From: Roseobacter sp. GAI101
GTDB lineage: Bacteria > Pseudomonadota > Alphaproteobacteria > Rhodobacterales > Rhodobacteraceae
Direction of reading: 5' to 3'
Assembly (NCBI RefSeq): GCF_000156335.1
Contig: NZ_DS999215.1
Location: forward strand, 199,981 to 259,980
Length of the DNA stretch: 60,000 nt
Shown: positions 17,081 to 28,855 of the stretch, piece after piece
How the letters are laid out: each line of letters begins with the position of its first letter
How positions within the stretch are numbered: position 1 is the stretch's first letter
Translations under genes and position numbers: made by a program
Notes under the pieces: model-generated
Told to the model about the DNA's origin: nothing
Database searches by the model: none
The model's input: the letters and a program-made list of their open reading frames with translations, nothing else

Positions 17081-17722
17081 ATGCTTTGTCTGTCCGCCCG
17101 TGTGCCTGCGCATCTGCTTGTTCTGGCCGCGTTGATCATGGGGCTGCTGCTGGGCGCTCAGGGTGCTTTGGCACAACCCTACAAAATCAAACCCGGTGAC
17201 GTGCTGCGGATCGAAGTATTGGAAGACCCCGCGCTGAACAGGTCTGTCCTTGTCACGCCGGACGGGCGCATATCGGTGCCGATCGCGGGAACGGTTCGCG
17301 CCTCTGGCAAAGCGGTCGAATCGGTGCAAAGCAACCTGACCGACCGCCTTGCCAGCGGTTTTGCCAATCCGCCCAACGTGTTCGTTTCCGTCGAACGGCT
17401 TGCTACGCCCAAACCCTATGTCCCGCGCCAGCCCCAAACTCCACAGACAATCTCGGTCTTCGTGGTGGGCGAAGCCGCCAAACCCGGCATGCTGACCGTG
17501 CCACCGCGGACAACCGTGCTGCAAGCTTTCGCTATGATGGGTGGCTTCACAAAATTCGCCGCTCAAAAGCGCATCCAACTGCGCAGAACCGACAAGCAAA
17601 GCGGTCTTGAGACAACCAGAGCCTTGAATTACCCGAGTATAGAGGCAGGCGCGGCCCAGGGGCGCACCCTGCTGATGGACGGGGATGTGATCCTTGTCCC
17701 ACAACGCCGCCTTTTCGAGTAA
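17081..17722 (+). CDS. Wza/ExoF-type polysaccharide export protein
   Basis: 213 aa from the ATG at 17081, chosen because GAAGGGAA lies just upstream and the signal peptide (MLCLSARVPAHLLVLAALIM... to GALA) starts there. The mature protein has the Poly_export domain (YKIKPGDVLRIEVLEDPALNRSVLVTPDGRISVP) followed by one SLBB segment (ISVFVVGEAAKPGMLTVPPRTTVLQAFAMMGG). No lipobox Cys is obvious. It is shorter than E. coli Wza and lacks the C-terminal amphipathic barrel helix, as in ExoF-like proteins. A beta-barrel gene follows, which may supply the outer-membrane channel. Confidence 0.85.
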   Translation: MLCLSARVPAHLLVLAALIMGLLLGAQGALAQPYKIKPGDVLRIEVLEDPALNRSVLVTPDGRISVPIAGTVRASGKAVESVQSNLTDRLASGFANPPNVFVSVERLATPKPYVPRQPQTPQTISVFVVGEAAKPGMLTVPPRTTVLQAFAMMGGFTKFAAQKRIQLRRTDKQSGLETTRALNYPSIEAGAAQGRTLLMDGDVILVPQRRLFE

Positions 17723-17758
17723 CCCGCGCTTTGGCGCAGTGCTAAGGGGTATGGTGTG

Positions 17759-19022
17759 ATGGGCGGTCTGGCCAAAGGCGTTTGCGTGGTGATTGCCCTG
17801 GGTGCTCCTCTGGCGGCGCGGGCTCGATCTTATGACACGGGTGGCATTCAGCTGACATTTGGCACCCGCGTCGGCCTGCAGACCCGAAGCAACGCGACCC
17901 TTGACCCCGTCGCCCCCCGGACGGACCGGTACTGTCACGGGCGATTTGTCGATGGGCCTGCTGACCGAAACCCGCAGCCAGCGTTTAGCCTTTGATGTCG
18001 GCCTGAAGCTGCGCAATGCTGATGGGCCTGCCGGGGCGACCCCGTCCAGCGGTTTTGTCGATCCCTTTCTCGCTGTCCAACACGCGCGCGAAGCGGCCAG
18101 TGCGCGGCTGTCATTCGCGGCGGCATACCGTGAAACTGATCTGTCACAGAATGCCGATCTGGTCGGCCTCGCTGGCGATATCACCGACGCGACCGGCTCC
18201 GCCACACGCCGCTATGCGAATGTAGAAATGGGGCTGGAACGGGGCCTTGATACCCCTGTCAGCTACGGCATTCTGGCCCGTGTGGAAAACACCACCTACC
18301 ATGACGGTGTCGCAACCGGGGTCGGGGGTGGCACGCTTAATGACACAAAACGCCATATGATCGCAGCATCATTGCACATGGACCTTAATCCCGCTGTTTG
18401 GCTGAGCAATACGCTAAGTTACAGATTATTCAGTGAAAGCGGGATTTCCGGCCGTCGCAAGACCGTGGATTTGGCCAGCGCTTTGCAACTACAACGCCCC
18501 TTGGGAGACCTGGATTTCACGCTGGGCTATACCGACACGCCCGAAGGCTACCGCCTGCGTGCGAGGATGAACCGTCAATACGAAACGACCGCAGGGCAGC
18601 TTCAGGCCGGGCTTGGTGTGGCCCGCGGTGTGACCGGTGACGCGTATGTTACCGGTAGCCTCCAGTTTCGGCAGAGCGTCCCCACCGGCAGGATCGAGGC
18701 GCGGATTTCCCGTGCACTGGCCAGCAGCGACCAGACCGACAGGGAAAGGCTGAATACAAGCCTGAATGTCCGATATCGCGTGCAAATTTCTGAACTTTCC
18801 GCCCTGATCCTAAGGGCCGATTGGGGTCGATCAAAGGACACGGCTAGCGGGCTGCGCACCACAAACAGCGCTGTCGGCATCACCTATGCCCGCGATTTGA
18901 CGCGCACCCTGACATTAGAGGTTGGTCTGCGCCACCGTCGGCAACGCGATGATGTCACGGGCGCTGCCCGGTCGAACGAACTGTTTATCGGGCTCGGGCG
19001 CGTTTTCTTGACGCGCTACTGA
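17759..19022 (+). pseudogene. Outer-membrane beta-barrel protein, frameshifted near the N-terminus
   Basis: The signal peptide and first strands (MGGLAKGVCVVIALGAPLAARARS ... TRSNATLDPVAP) are in one frame; the remaining approximately 360 residues are in another. The switch falls in the C6 run at 17913-17918, and removing one C joins DPVAP to GRTGTVTGDLSMG in a single 420-aa frame. The long part has repeated amphipathic strands and ends LGRVFLTRY, as outer-membrane barrels do. It follows the Wza-like gene by 36 bp and probably forms the outer-membrane component of this export system. The frameshift may be real or a homopolymer sequencing error. Its last 38 bp overlap the convergent GT4 gene. 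Confidence 0.7.
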
Positions 19023-20232
19023 CAGTGTCTTTTTGCTTGGCAAATATGCGGGCATAAGCCGCCAGCAACTGCGGTTCTGAATGCGCCCAGGACAGATCAT
19101 CAAGCACACGTTTGCGCCCTGCCCTGCCCATCTGCTGCCGCATCGCGTAATCGCCAATCAACATATTGATCTGACGCGCAAAATCTTGCGGGTCATTATT
19201 CTGAGCGTAAACGGCGGCGCTGCCAGCCGACACCCGCCCTTCCGTCAGGTCGAATTGAACGACAGGCTTTTCAAGGGTCATATATTCCATCACCTTGTTC
19301 ATGGTCGAGATATCGTTCATCGGGTTCTTCGGATCGGGGGCCAGACCAATATCAATGGTATTCATCGCCGCCAAAAGATCGTCGTCGTAAAGCGCACCGG
19401 TAAACGTGAAATACGTCTCCAGACCCAAATCTGCGACGTGTTGGATCACCTCGTCGCGGGTGGGGCCGAAACCGATGATCACGAAATGCACGTCCCGGCG
19501 ACCTAGCTGCCGTATCAGGTGATCGGCGGCGGCGACCAACAGGTCCATGCCTTCTTGCTGGCCTATCACACCAACATATCCCATTACGGTCGCAGCCCCC
19601 TTGCGATAGCTTTGGTCACCCGAAGCAGGCAGAAATCGTTCGGTATTTGGGGCCGATCTGACGACGAACACATCCCTCGGCTGCATCTTTCCCCGCCGGA
19701 TCGCAATGTCGCGAAAGCTGCCATTCGTCGCGATCGACACCGAGGCGGTGGCAAAGCTTAACCGTTCCCAGACCCGCATCACCCCGTAAAGCAAGCCGCG
19801 TTTGCCGAATTTCGCCTCGAACAGTTCCGGGCAAACGTCATGGTGGTCGAACATGTAGCGCACGCCGCGCGGACGGTACCACAAGGCGAGCAAAAAGATC
19901 AGATCGGGCGGATTGCATCCCTGTATCACTTGAAACGGGTGTCTTTGCCAAATCTTGCGGGCGAGCCTGAACCAATGACGCATTGCCGACCCGTATTCGC
20001 GGGCATAGGCCAACGCGCCGGAATGCGCCTCTGGCGGGGCGGGGTGGCGGTAGATGTTGACCCCTTCGATAACCTCGAACGCAGCGTCCCAGCCCCGCCC
20101 CATGGGCGAGATGACCGACACCTCATAGCCTTCGCGCACCAGTGTCGTCGCCTCCAGCCAGACGCGGCGGTCTAGGGGCACCGGGAGGTTTTCAACGACG
20201 ATCAGAATGTGGCGGTCGGAGGCTGTCGGCAT
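18985..20232 (-). CDS. Glycosyltransferase family 4 (WbuB-like)
   Basis: 415 aa. N-terminus ILIVVENLPVPLDRRVWLEATTLVREGYEVSVISPMG is the typical opening of this GT4 subgroup. FDHHDVCPELFEAKFG and ATNGSFRDIAI follow. The C-terminal half begins MGYVGVIGQQEGMDLLVAA and has FTGALYDDDLLAAMNTIDIGLAPDPKNPMNDISTMNKVMEYMTLEKPVV, where the usual E-x7-E region appears as NKVMEYMTLEKP. A retaining transferase of the exopolysaccharide cluster; the donor sugar is unknown. Its 3' end overlaps the convergent barrel gene. Confidence 0.85.
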   Translation of the reverse strand: MPTASDRHILIVVENLPVPLDRRVWLEATTLVREGYEVSVISPMGRGWDAAFEVIEGVNIYRHPAPPEAHSGALAYAREYGSAMRHWFRLARKIWQRHPFQVIQGCNPPDLIFLLALWYRPRGVRYMFDHHDVCPELFEAKFGKRGLLYGVMRVWERLSFATASVSIATNGSFRDIAIRRGKMQPRDVFVVRSAPNTERFLPASGDQSYRKGAATVMGYVGVIGQQEGMDLLVAAADHLIRQLGRRDVHFVIIGFGPTRDEVIQHVADLGLETYFTFTGALYDDDLLAAMNTIDIGLAPDPKNPMNDISTMNKVMEYMTLEKPVVQFDLTEGRVSAGSAAVYAQNNDPQDFARQINMLIGDYAMRQQMGRAGRKRVLDDLSWAHSEPQLLAAYARIFAKQKDTVSSASRKRARAR

Positions 20233-20667
20233 GTCACACTTTGCGTCGAGGAAAGGGCTATGCTTTTACCTTTGGCCAAGAGGTATGAATTTTCCGTAAA
20301 ACCGTTTTAAATTGACCGTATCTAGACCTTAGTCACGACTTGCGACACGTCGCCGTCCACTGCTTGTACGGTCATCAGCGCCCACCCTAACAGTTGGGTT
20401 TGGACATAGGCCCCAGATTATTCTCCCTCCCCTTTTTTTGGAGTGCTCATTCATCTGAGTAATCACAATCATTGCTGTTCGGTGTCACCCGGCGACTTCA
20501 ACGGCTTAGGTTGAAAGCTGAAGAGAAGATCCTCATCCCATTTTCGGACATTCATTTGCGCCGCTGTGAAAGACCGGAAAGGGGCCAGTCTGCCAGGCTT
20601 TTTGCAACGCTATGAAAAGCTGCTCTCCGCCCAACACAGAAACTTTGATGGATATCAAAACTCTATA
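20233..20667. other. Intergenic stretch without a recognisable gene
   Basis: No open frame here has coding character or a recognisable product. A CT-rich tract near 20420-20440 is the only compositional oddity. The 3' side leads into the promoter of the nrd operon. Confidence 0.6.
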
Positions 20668-20697
20668 TTGACACGAAATGTCGATTCACCCCAAAAT
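20668..20697 (+). promoter_or_regulatory. Probable promoter of the riboswitch-nrdHIEF transcript
   Basis: TTGACA at 20668-20673 is followed after 18 bp by CAAAAT (20692-20697). Initiation just downstream would put the 5' end at the first riboswitch helix (20701). The bases CTCTATATTG (20661-20670) loosely resemble an NrdR box core, but no second box was found. Confidence 0.45.
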
Positions 20698-20700
20698 GTA

Positions 20701-20873
20701 GGTGCTTTGGTTCCTGCGATGCGAGTCGCAGGCTAAGAGGGAAGCCGGTGAGATACCGGCGCTGCCCCCGCAACTGTAAGCGGCAAGTGTTGGCCTTTTA
20801 CCCACTGATGCATCTGCATCGGGAAGGATGGCAACGCATTAGAGCCGTGAGCCAGGAGACCTGCCCGAGCACG
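20701..20873 (+). promoter_or_regulatory. Cobalamin (B12) riboswitch aptamer
   Basis: All main conserved blocks are present in order: GGTGCTTTGG at the 5' end, GCTAAGAGGGAAGCCGGTGA, CCGGCGCTGCCCCCGCAACTG, TGTAAGCGG, and the B12 box AGCCAGGAGACCTGCC followed by GAGCAC, which closes the first helix. It lies on the plus strand 112 bp before nrdH. Adenosylcobalamin binding normally switches off the downstream genes. Control of a B12-independent reductase by B12 makes sense if a B12-dependent class II enzyme (NrdJ) exists elsewhere in the genome. Confidence 0.93.
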
Positions 20874-20953
20874 ATACGACAACCGCGAGCGGAGGGCTTG
20901 GGGACGTGTTTATGGATACAGTCCGGATGGGACAGTACCCTGCGCGCCCCTGT

Positions 20954-20977
20954 TCCTTTGTAAGAAAAATCAAAGGA
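20954..20977 (+). promoter_or_regulatory. Shine-Dalgarno-sequestering hairpin (riboswitch expression platform)
   Basis: TCCTTTG (20954-20960) pairs perfectly with CAAAGGA (20971-20977) across a 10-nt loop. The right arm contains AAAGGA, the Shine-Dalgarno of nrdH, 7 nt before the ATG at 20985. Formation of this hairpin would block translation, giving a translational off-switch coupled to the aptamer. The spacing also shows that 20985, and not the ATG at 20979, is the start. Confidence 0.7.
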
Positions 20978-20984
20978 TATGGGC

Positions 20985-21206
20985 ATGACCATCATTGTTT
21001 ATTCAAAACCTTCTTGCGTGCAATGCACGGCCACCACCCGCGCGCTGGATATGCGTGGTCTGGACTACCGCGTTATCGACCTGACGCAAGATGCCGCCGC
21101 GATGAATGACGTGACCGAATTGGGCTACCGTCAGGTTCCGGTCGTTGTGGCGGGTGACGCGCATTGGGCCGGATTTCGCCCCGATATGATCGGCCAGTTG
21201 GCATAA
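20985..21206 (+). CDS. nrdH: Glutaredoxin-like NrdH
   Basis: 73 aa. The redox centre CVQC lies at residues 10-13 in [17 protein letters not shown], the NrdH pattern. [12 protein letters not shown] near the C-terminus is the conserved NrdH ending that recognises thioredoxin reductase. NrdH supplies electrons to the class Ib ribonucleotide reductase. The start at 20985 is set by the AAAGGA Shine-Dalgarno. The TAA is followed directly by the nrdI ATG. Confidence 0.95.
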   Translation: MTIIVYSKPSCVQCTATTRALDMRGLDYRVIDLTQDAAAMNDVTELGYRQVPVVVAGDAHWAGFRPDMIGQLA

Positions 21207-21610
21207 ATGGAAAAGGGCGGGCTGGTCTATTATTCGTCTGCGACGGGCAATACCGCGCGGCTGGTTGCAGCCTTGGGGGGCAATGCAATGCGCATTCCGA
21301 TCCGTCCGTCCGATCCGATGCCATTGCCTGCCGGTCCCTTTGTGCTGATCTGTCCGACATTTGCCGATGGTGCAGGGCGCGGGGCTGTCCCCAAACAGGT
21401 GATCGGGTTTTTAAATGCCCCCGCCAATCGCGCCTTGCTGCGCGGTGTGATCGGCGCGGGGAACCGCAACTTTGGGGCCACATTCGCCCTTGCTGGCGAT
21501 GTGATCGCCCAGAAATGCAACGTGCCCGTGCTCACCCGGTTCGAGCTGGCAGGAACAGACATGGATATCGCCCGCATCCGCGACGGGCTGGACAAATTTT
21601 GGAGAACGCA

Positions 21611-21629
<19 letters not shown>
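21207..21629 (+). CDS. nrdI: Flavodoxin-like NrdI
   Basis: 140 aa. [13 protein letters not shown] is the phosphate-binding loop for FMN, and [20 protein letters not shown] plus [19 protein letters not shown] are the flavin-contacting segments typical of NrdI. It makes the oxidant for assembling the dimanganese tyrosyl-radical cofactor in NrdF. The gene is abutted to nrdH and overlaps the nrdE start by 19 bp. Confidence 0.95.
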
Positions 21630-24722
<3,093 letters not shown>

Positions 24723-24928
24723 CACCAAAATATGCGTCCGGATCATTCAATGGCTGAGCGTTCGATGATCGGGTCGCGGCCCGTCACGTGTCTTCGACGG
24801 TCGTGGCGGCTGGTTCCCGTCGCTTTGGGTTGATGCATATCATCGCACGTATTGCGCCAGAATCTAAGGTTGAGCGTGGAAAGCCCCTGGATTCGGGGTG
24901 CTGCTGTACAGGATGGGAGAGCATTGCG

Positions 24929-25690
24929 ATGCCGCTTAAGTCATTCATGCGTTGGCTGACGTTTGTGTTTGCGATGACGGTACTCTCCATTCCGGCGCAG
25001 GCCGAGACCTATGTTGGCACCAATATCGACAGCCGCGTATTGCTGGGCCTGAAGGTAAATCCAGACGGCATACAGGGGTTGATGCCTGAAGGCTGGGCTT
25101 CTATTCCTTTCCCTGACGGGCCGTTGAAGGGGGCGAACCTGCTCTTTGCGCTGATTGATGGTGTGCTGGAGATGGAAGCGGATGGTAAGCCGCTCGACCC
25201 TGCCAGCCGCCGCGCCGCTGTGTTGGTGGGCCTCGGCAAGAATGATGACGCCGTACGCATGTTTGTCCTTCGAATTATGACAACTGTCCCTGACCGCAAC
25301 CCTTACGGTGTGGCCACCGCTGCCGAAATAGCGCGCACCAAGTCGCTGAGTGGCCCGGCCAATGGCGGTCGGACGAGTTTCGACGAGTGGCGGATCATGC
25401 CTGCCGGCGGTGGCGAACTCGTTTTTACGCTAAATTACACGACAGGCAAACGCGGCTGGAGCCAAGGCGAAGTTGCCCCTCACTCGGCCGCCAACCCGGA
25501 TTTCTCTCGCATCTATCGCTATGATCAGATGGTCGATCTGGTCGTCAGCAAAACACTTGGCAAGCCGTCCAGCGGCGAGTTCAGTCTGACCGGCACGGTA
25601 GCGGAATTGGACACCGTCTTGGACGGCTCGCAGGAGACAATCGCGGTCATGGATGTGCCGGTCTACGTGAGGAAAGTGTTTCTTCCGTAG
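24929..25690 (+). CDS. Exported protein of unknown function
   Basis: 253 aa from the ATG at 24929, chosen because a clear signal peptide begins there (MPLKSFMRWLTFVFAMTVLSIPAQA) with GGGAGA upstream. The mature part begins ETYVGTNIDSRVLLGLKVNPDGIQGLMPEGW and has no motif I recognise; it is mostly predicted strands and loops without Cys. It sits alone, 206 bp after nrdF, and its base use resembles the neighbours. Probably periplasmic. Confidence 0.6.
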   Translation: MPLKSFMRWLTFVFAMTVLSIPAQAETYVGTNIDSRVLLGLKVNPDGIQGLMPEGWASIPFPDGPLKGANLLFALIDGVLEMEADGKPLDPASRRAAVLVGLGKNDDAVRMFVLRIMTTVPDRNPYGVATAAEIARTKSLSGPANGGRTSFDEWRIMPAGGGELVFTLNYTTGKRGWSQGEVAPHSAANPDFSRIYRYDQMVDLVVSKTLGKPSSGEFSLTGTVAELDTVLDGSQETIAVMDVPVYVRKVFLP

Positions 25691-26239
25691 TTCGTTCTGT
25701 GTTCCCGGATGGATCGCTGTTGGTAAAGGCCCCCAAGGGTGGCCAAGCGCAGGAAGCGGGCTCTGCAAAGTGATAGGCACCAAGTTCGGTTGCCGGATGT
25801 GACCGGAGCAAGACTAATGTTCAGCGATAAGGTGGCAAGCTGTGACGCGCCCGTCAAACCGGCCATTCTCTCCAGATGCGACGGTCTGAAAGCGGCGAAT
25901 TCACACTTGGCGTACATCTTGGAACTGCAGCGCGGTTTGTGGCAGCATCCTGGAATGATCGAATTCCGCACTCTCCCCATTCACCATCCCAACCTTGGAG
26001 ATATGCGCGAAAGCACGGGTCAATCGGTCTGACCAAACAATGCCCCTTTGCGATCACACGGCTCACGGCGACTTCGGATTTCCGATGTCACTCTACTCCG
26101 GTACAAACAACCGGATTTGCGCGCCCCAAACAGTCTAACCTGCACTGAAGGCCGACCGAAGTCGCCATTTTCGACTGCCACTGACCGTTAAGACAAGGTC
26201 AATTAAGGCTCCATTGCCAAACTGACAGTTCTGTACTGG
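25691..26239. other. Intergenic stretch without a recognisable gene
   Basis: The short open frames here have no family likeness and overlap on both strands. It resembles the decayed spacer sequence often seen in roseobacter chromosomes. No tRNA, terminator or repeat array was seen. Confidence 0.55.
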
Positions 26240-26271
26240 TCAAATTTGACTCAGAGTTTGGTCAACTTTGA
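26240..26271. promoter_or_regulatory. Tandem palindromic operator upstream of the MtoX gene
   Basis: TCAAATTTGA (26240-26249) is a perfect 10-bp palindrome. TCAACTTTGA (26262-26271) repeats it with one change, 22 bp away centre to centre. Both are preceded by TTGG or CTGG (TGGTCAA). Two helical turns of spacing fit a dimeric or tetrameric regulator binding one face of the DNA, 120-150 bp before the gene. Confidence 0.5.
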
Positions 26272-26387
26272 TGTTATGCTTTTGATGTCAGCAGTCGCTG
26301 CGTTGAAACGCGCATTTTCAAATAGACAAAAGAGGCCCCAAAAAATCAGCCCCAACAGGGCATTCATTTCAAACCGGGAGGAACGAT

Positions 26388-27788
26388 ATGAACCTTAGAC
26401 CTGACCCCACATTCCATGCATCGCCAAAATTGGCCATGCAAGCACCTGTTGAAAACTACGCTTTTACCGTAATGCTCAGCCCTGATGGTTCACAATCTGA
26501 TGGCATCGCCGTCATTGACCTCAAGCCTGGTTCAGACACCTACGGCCAGATCGTGCATCAGGTGATCGTTCCAAACAAAGGCGACGAATTTCATCACTTC
26601 GGCTGGAACGCCTGTTCATCTTCTCTCTCACCGCTGTCGGGCCACGCCTTCCTTGAGCGACGCTACTTGATCGTGCCGGGTATCCGTTCCTCGCGGATCT
26701 ACGTAATCGACGTAAAAGACCCGCTAAAAGCTCGTATTCACAAGACGATCGAGCCTGAGGAACTGTTCGCCAAGACCGGCTATTCCCGACCCCATACGAT
26801 CCATTGCGGGCCTGAAGGCATCTATGTCTCGTGCCTTGGTGGTAGCGGTAAGGATGGTACTGACGGCCCTCCGGGTATTTTTATCATGGACTGTGAAACC
26901 TTCGAGATCATCGGCCAGTACGAGATGGATCGCGGCAAGCAGGACAAGCACTACGATTTCTGGTGGAACCTGCCGCAGGACTACATGGTCAGTTCCGAAT
27001 GGGGGCTGCCACCACAGTTTGAAAATGGTCTCGTCCCAGAGGATCTGCTGTCCAATAAATACGGCCACTCCATCCATTTCTGGAACCTGCGCGCGCGCAA
27101 GAATATTCAAACGATTGATTTCGGCGCGAACTATCAGATGGCCCTGGAAATTCGACCTGCGCATGATCCCACAAAGTCTTATGGGTTCTGCGGCGTAGTG
27201 GTTGATACCACAAACCTGCAAGGCGCGATCTTTACGTGGTGGCGCGATGACGAGGGGGTTTGGCAGTCCAAGAAAACCATCACCATTGATCCGCGTCCTG
27301 AAGATCCTGCAAACCTGCCGCCTTTACTGCAAGGGTTTAAAGCCGTGCCCCCTCTGGTCACGGACATCGACCTAAGCCTGGATGACAAATACCTATATGT
27401 GGCGTGCTGGGGGTTGGGCGAGATGCACCAATACGATGTTACCGACCCGATGAACCCAGTGTTGACGGGAAAGGTAGAATTGGGCGGCATCGCCAAGGGC
27501 GAAAAGCATACCAACGGCAAGCCCTTTGCATATGGACCGCAGATGGTTGAAATCAGTCGTGACGGAAAGCGAGTATACTGGACCAACTCGCTGTATTCCA
27601 CATGGGACGACCAGTTCTATCCGAATGACGAAGGTGGGCAGATGGTGATGGCCGATGTGGGAGAGAACGGGGGGCTGACGCTCAACAAAGATTTCTACAT
27701 TGAGTTTCCGAAAGGCCTTCGCTCACACCAGATCCGACTTGAAGGCGGGGACTGCTCTACCGACAGCTTTTGCTATCCGTCCGTCTGA
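26388..27788 (+). CDS. mtoX: Methanethiol oxidase / selenium-binding protein (SBP56, MtoX family)
   Basis: 466 aa with the SBP56 beta-propeller features: GDEFHHFGWNACSS near the N-terminus, SRPHTIHCGPEG, PQDYMVSSEWG, HSIHFWNLRARK, CWGLGEMHQYDVTDP, and the C-terminal SHQIRLEGGDCSTDSFCYP. Bacterial members oxidise methanethiol to formaldehyde, sulfide and peroxide, a step in dimethylsulfoniopropionate and dimethylsulfide breakdown in marine bacteria. The conserved His/Cys segments are the likely copper site. No export signal is seen, so this copy looks cytosolic, whereas biochemically studied MtoX is periplasmic. The GGGAGG Shine-Dalgarno lies 7 nt before the ATG. A membrane protein gene follows directly. 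Confidence 0.85.
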   Translation: MNLRPDPTFHASPKLAMQAPVENYAFTVMLSPDGSQSDGIAVIDLKPGSDTYGQIVHQVIVPNKGDEFHHFGWNACSSSLSPLSGHAFLERRYLIVPGIRSSRIYVIDVKDPLKARIHKTIEPEELFAKTGYSRPHTIHCGPEGIYVSCLGGSGKDGTDGPPGIFIMDCETFEIIGQYEMDRGKQDKHYDFWWNLPQDYMVSSEWGLPPQFENGLVPEDLLSNKYGHSIHFWNLRARKNIQTIDFGANYQMALEIRPAHDPTKSYGFCGVVVDTTNLQGAIFTWWRDDEGVWQSKKTITIDPRPEDPANLPPLLQGFKAVPPLVTDIDLSLDDKYLYVACWGLGEMHQYDVTDPMNPVLTGKVELGGIAKGEKHTNGKPFAYGPQMVEISRDGKRVYWTNSLYSTWDDQFYPNDEGGQMVMADVGENGGLTLNKDFYIEFPKGLRSHQIRLEGGDCSTDSFCYPSV

Positions 27789-28460
27789 ATGATTGAAGAT
27801 CTAACCTCTGTGACGGCCCTTTGGGGGGCCGTCATTTTTTCTGGCCTCTATCATGGCATTAACCCCGGCATGGGCTGGCCACTTGCCGTCTCGGCAGCAC
27901 TGATGGCTCGAGATCACACGGCAATGCCAAGGGCATTGGCCATGCTTGCCCTCGGACATTTTCTTGCGATGATCGGCATCTTACTTCCGTTCTCCATGAT
28001 GATCGTGCTGGTCGAATGGCAGGCTGAAATTCGCATCGTCGCAGGTTTTTTGGTCATCGGAATGGGGCTCTATCTGCTGATCAATCGCCGACACCCGAGG
28101 TTTTTGGCGCGGGTGCATCCCGCGCGACTGGCGCTTTGGTCATTCCTCGCTGCAATGGCACATGGCGCAGGGCTCATGTTACTCCCTATCTATCTGGGGA
28201 TTTGCACCCTTGGCGGGGATGAAACGGGCCACCTTGCCGCGCAAAACCTGATGAACAACAGTGTGACCACGGCCTTTGCAGTTGCCGGTGTGCATACTTT
28301 GTCCATGACCATCGTCGGAGGGTTGATCGCCACCGCGATCTACTTTTGGCTGGGCCTTAAATTTGTTTCTCGAACATGGTTCAATCTTGATATCGTCTGG
28401 GCGTTGAGCTTGGTTCTGGTCGGCGCGTTCGGCGTTTATTCAGCTCACATGGGTCATTGA
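27789..28460 (+). CDS. Six-helix membrane protein linked to mtoX (possible transporter)
   Basis: 223 aa, almost wholly hydrophobic with about six membrane helices. Charged or polar motifs lie inside the helices: GLYHGINPGMGWPLAV in helix 1, RALAMLALGHFLAMIGI, and AAMAHGAGLMLLP. His-containing helices of this kind occur in nickel/cobalt- and copper-handling membrane proteins, and relatives are sometimes labelled as amino-acid antiporters; neither is shown here. The ATG follows the mtoX TGA without a gap, so translation is coupled. Because SBP56/MtoX needs a metal, delivery or export of it would fit. A strong terminator hairpin lies inside codons 8-18. Confidence 0.65.
   Translation: MIEDLTSVTALWGAVIFSGLYHGINPGMGWPLAVSAALMARDHTAMPRALAMLALGHFLAMIGILLPFSMMIVLVEWQAEIRIVAGFLVIGMGLYLLINRRHPRFLARVHPARLALWSFLAAMAHGAGLMLLPIYLGICTLGGDETGHLAAQNLMNNSVTTAFAVAGVHTLSMTIVGGLIATAIYFWLGLKFVSRTWFNLDIVWALSLVLVGAFGVYSAHMGH
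27811..27840 (+). terminator. Intrinsic terminator inside the start of the gene after mtoX
   Basis: TGACGGCCC (27811-27819), loop TTTGGG, GGGCCGTCA (27826-27834), then six T residues: a perfect 9-bp GC-rich stem and U-tract. It begins 23 nt after the mtoX stop, the usual place for an operon end, yet it lies within codons 8-18 of the next open frame. Ribosomes moving into that frame would melt it, so it may act as a polarity or attenuation device. Confidence 0.85.
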
Positions 28461-28855
28461 TTAGGATTTTCAGGGCGTTATCCTGTTTCAAATGAAACCT
28501 TTGCGCAAAATGCGGCAAATGACCCGTTTTGCGCCTCAACGACTGCCTTGCGTGTGGCCATTCATGATGGCTGGAAGGAAGCTGGTTAGATCGTTATGCG
28601 GTTCAATCACGTTCAATTCGCATGTCTCGATCATCACCGCGCATGTGCCCGGCAGTGCGCCAGTTGGATGGGGCGCGGTTGTACAAGTGCTCGGATCATG
28701 CCTGCCTCGCAGGCCCCTTTTCAGTCGCATGACTGATACATAACGACCTGTCGCAGCCTTAGACAAACGGTCTAAGCGCGCGGATGTTGAATAAAATTGG
28801 TGCCATGCATATATTTAAAAGGCAACTTTCGAGGTCTTTTGCTTAGGAGGATGCA
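28461..28855. other. Intergenic stretch without a recognisable gene
   Basis: No convincing frame on either strand. A minus-strand open frame at 28536-28766 has no family likeness. A strong Shine-Dalgarno (TTAGGAGG) at 28843-28850 belongs to the next gene. Confidence 0.55.

Noticed and set aside
17012..18205. A 397-codon minus-strand open frame
   Set aside because: Antisense to the Wza-like and barrel genes, with low-complexity Arg/Gly/His composition. The plus strand holds a signal peptide and SLBB domain.
20655..20680. An NrdR box before the nrd operon
   Set aside because: CTCTATATTG matches most of the core, but the outer bases do not match and no second box follows at the usual spacing. 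Kept only as a remark.
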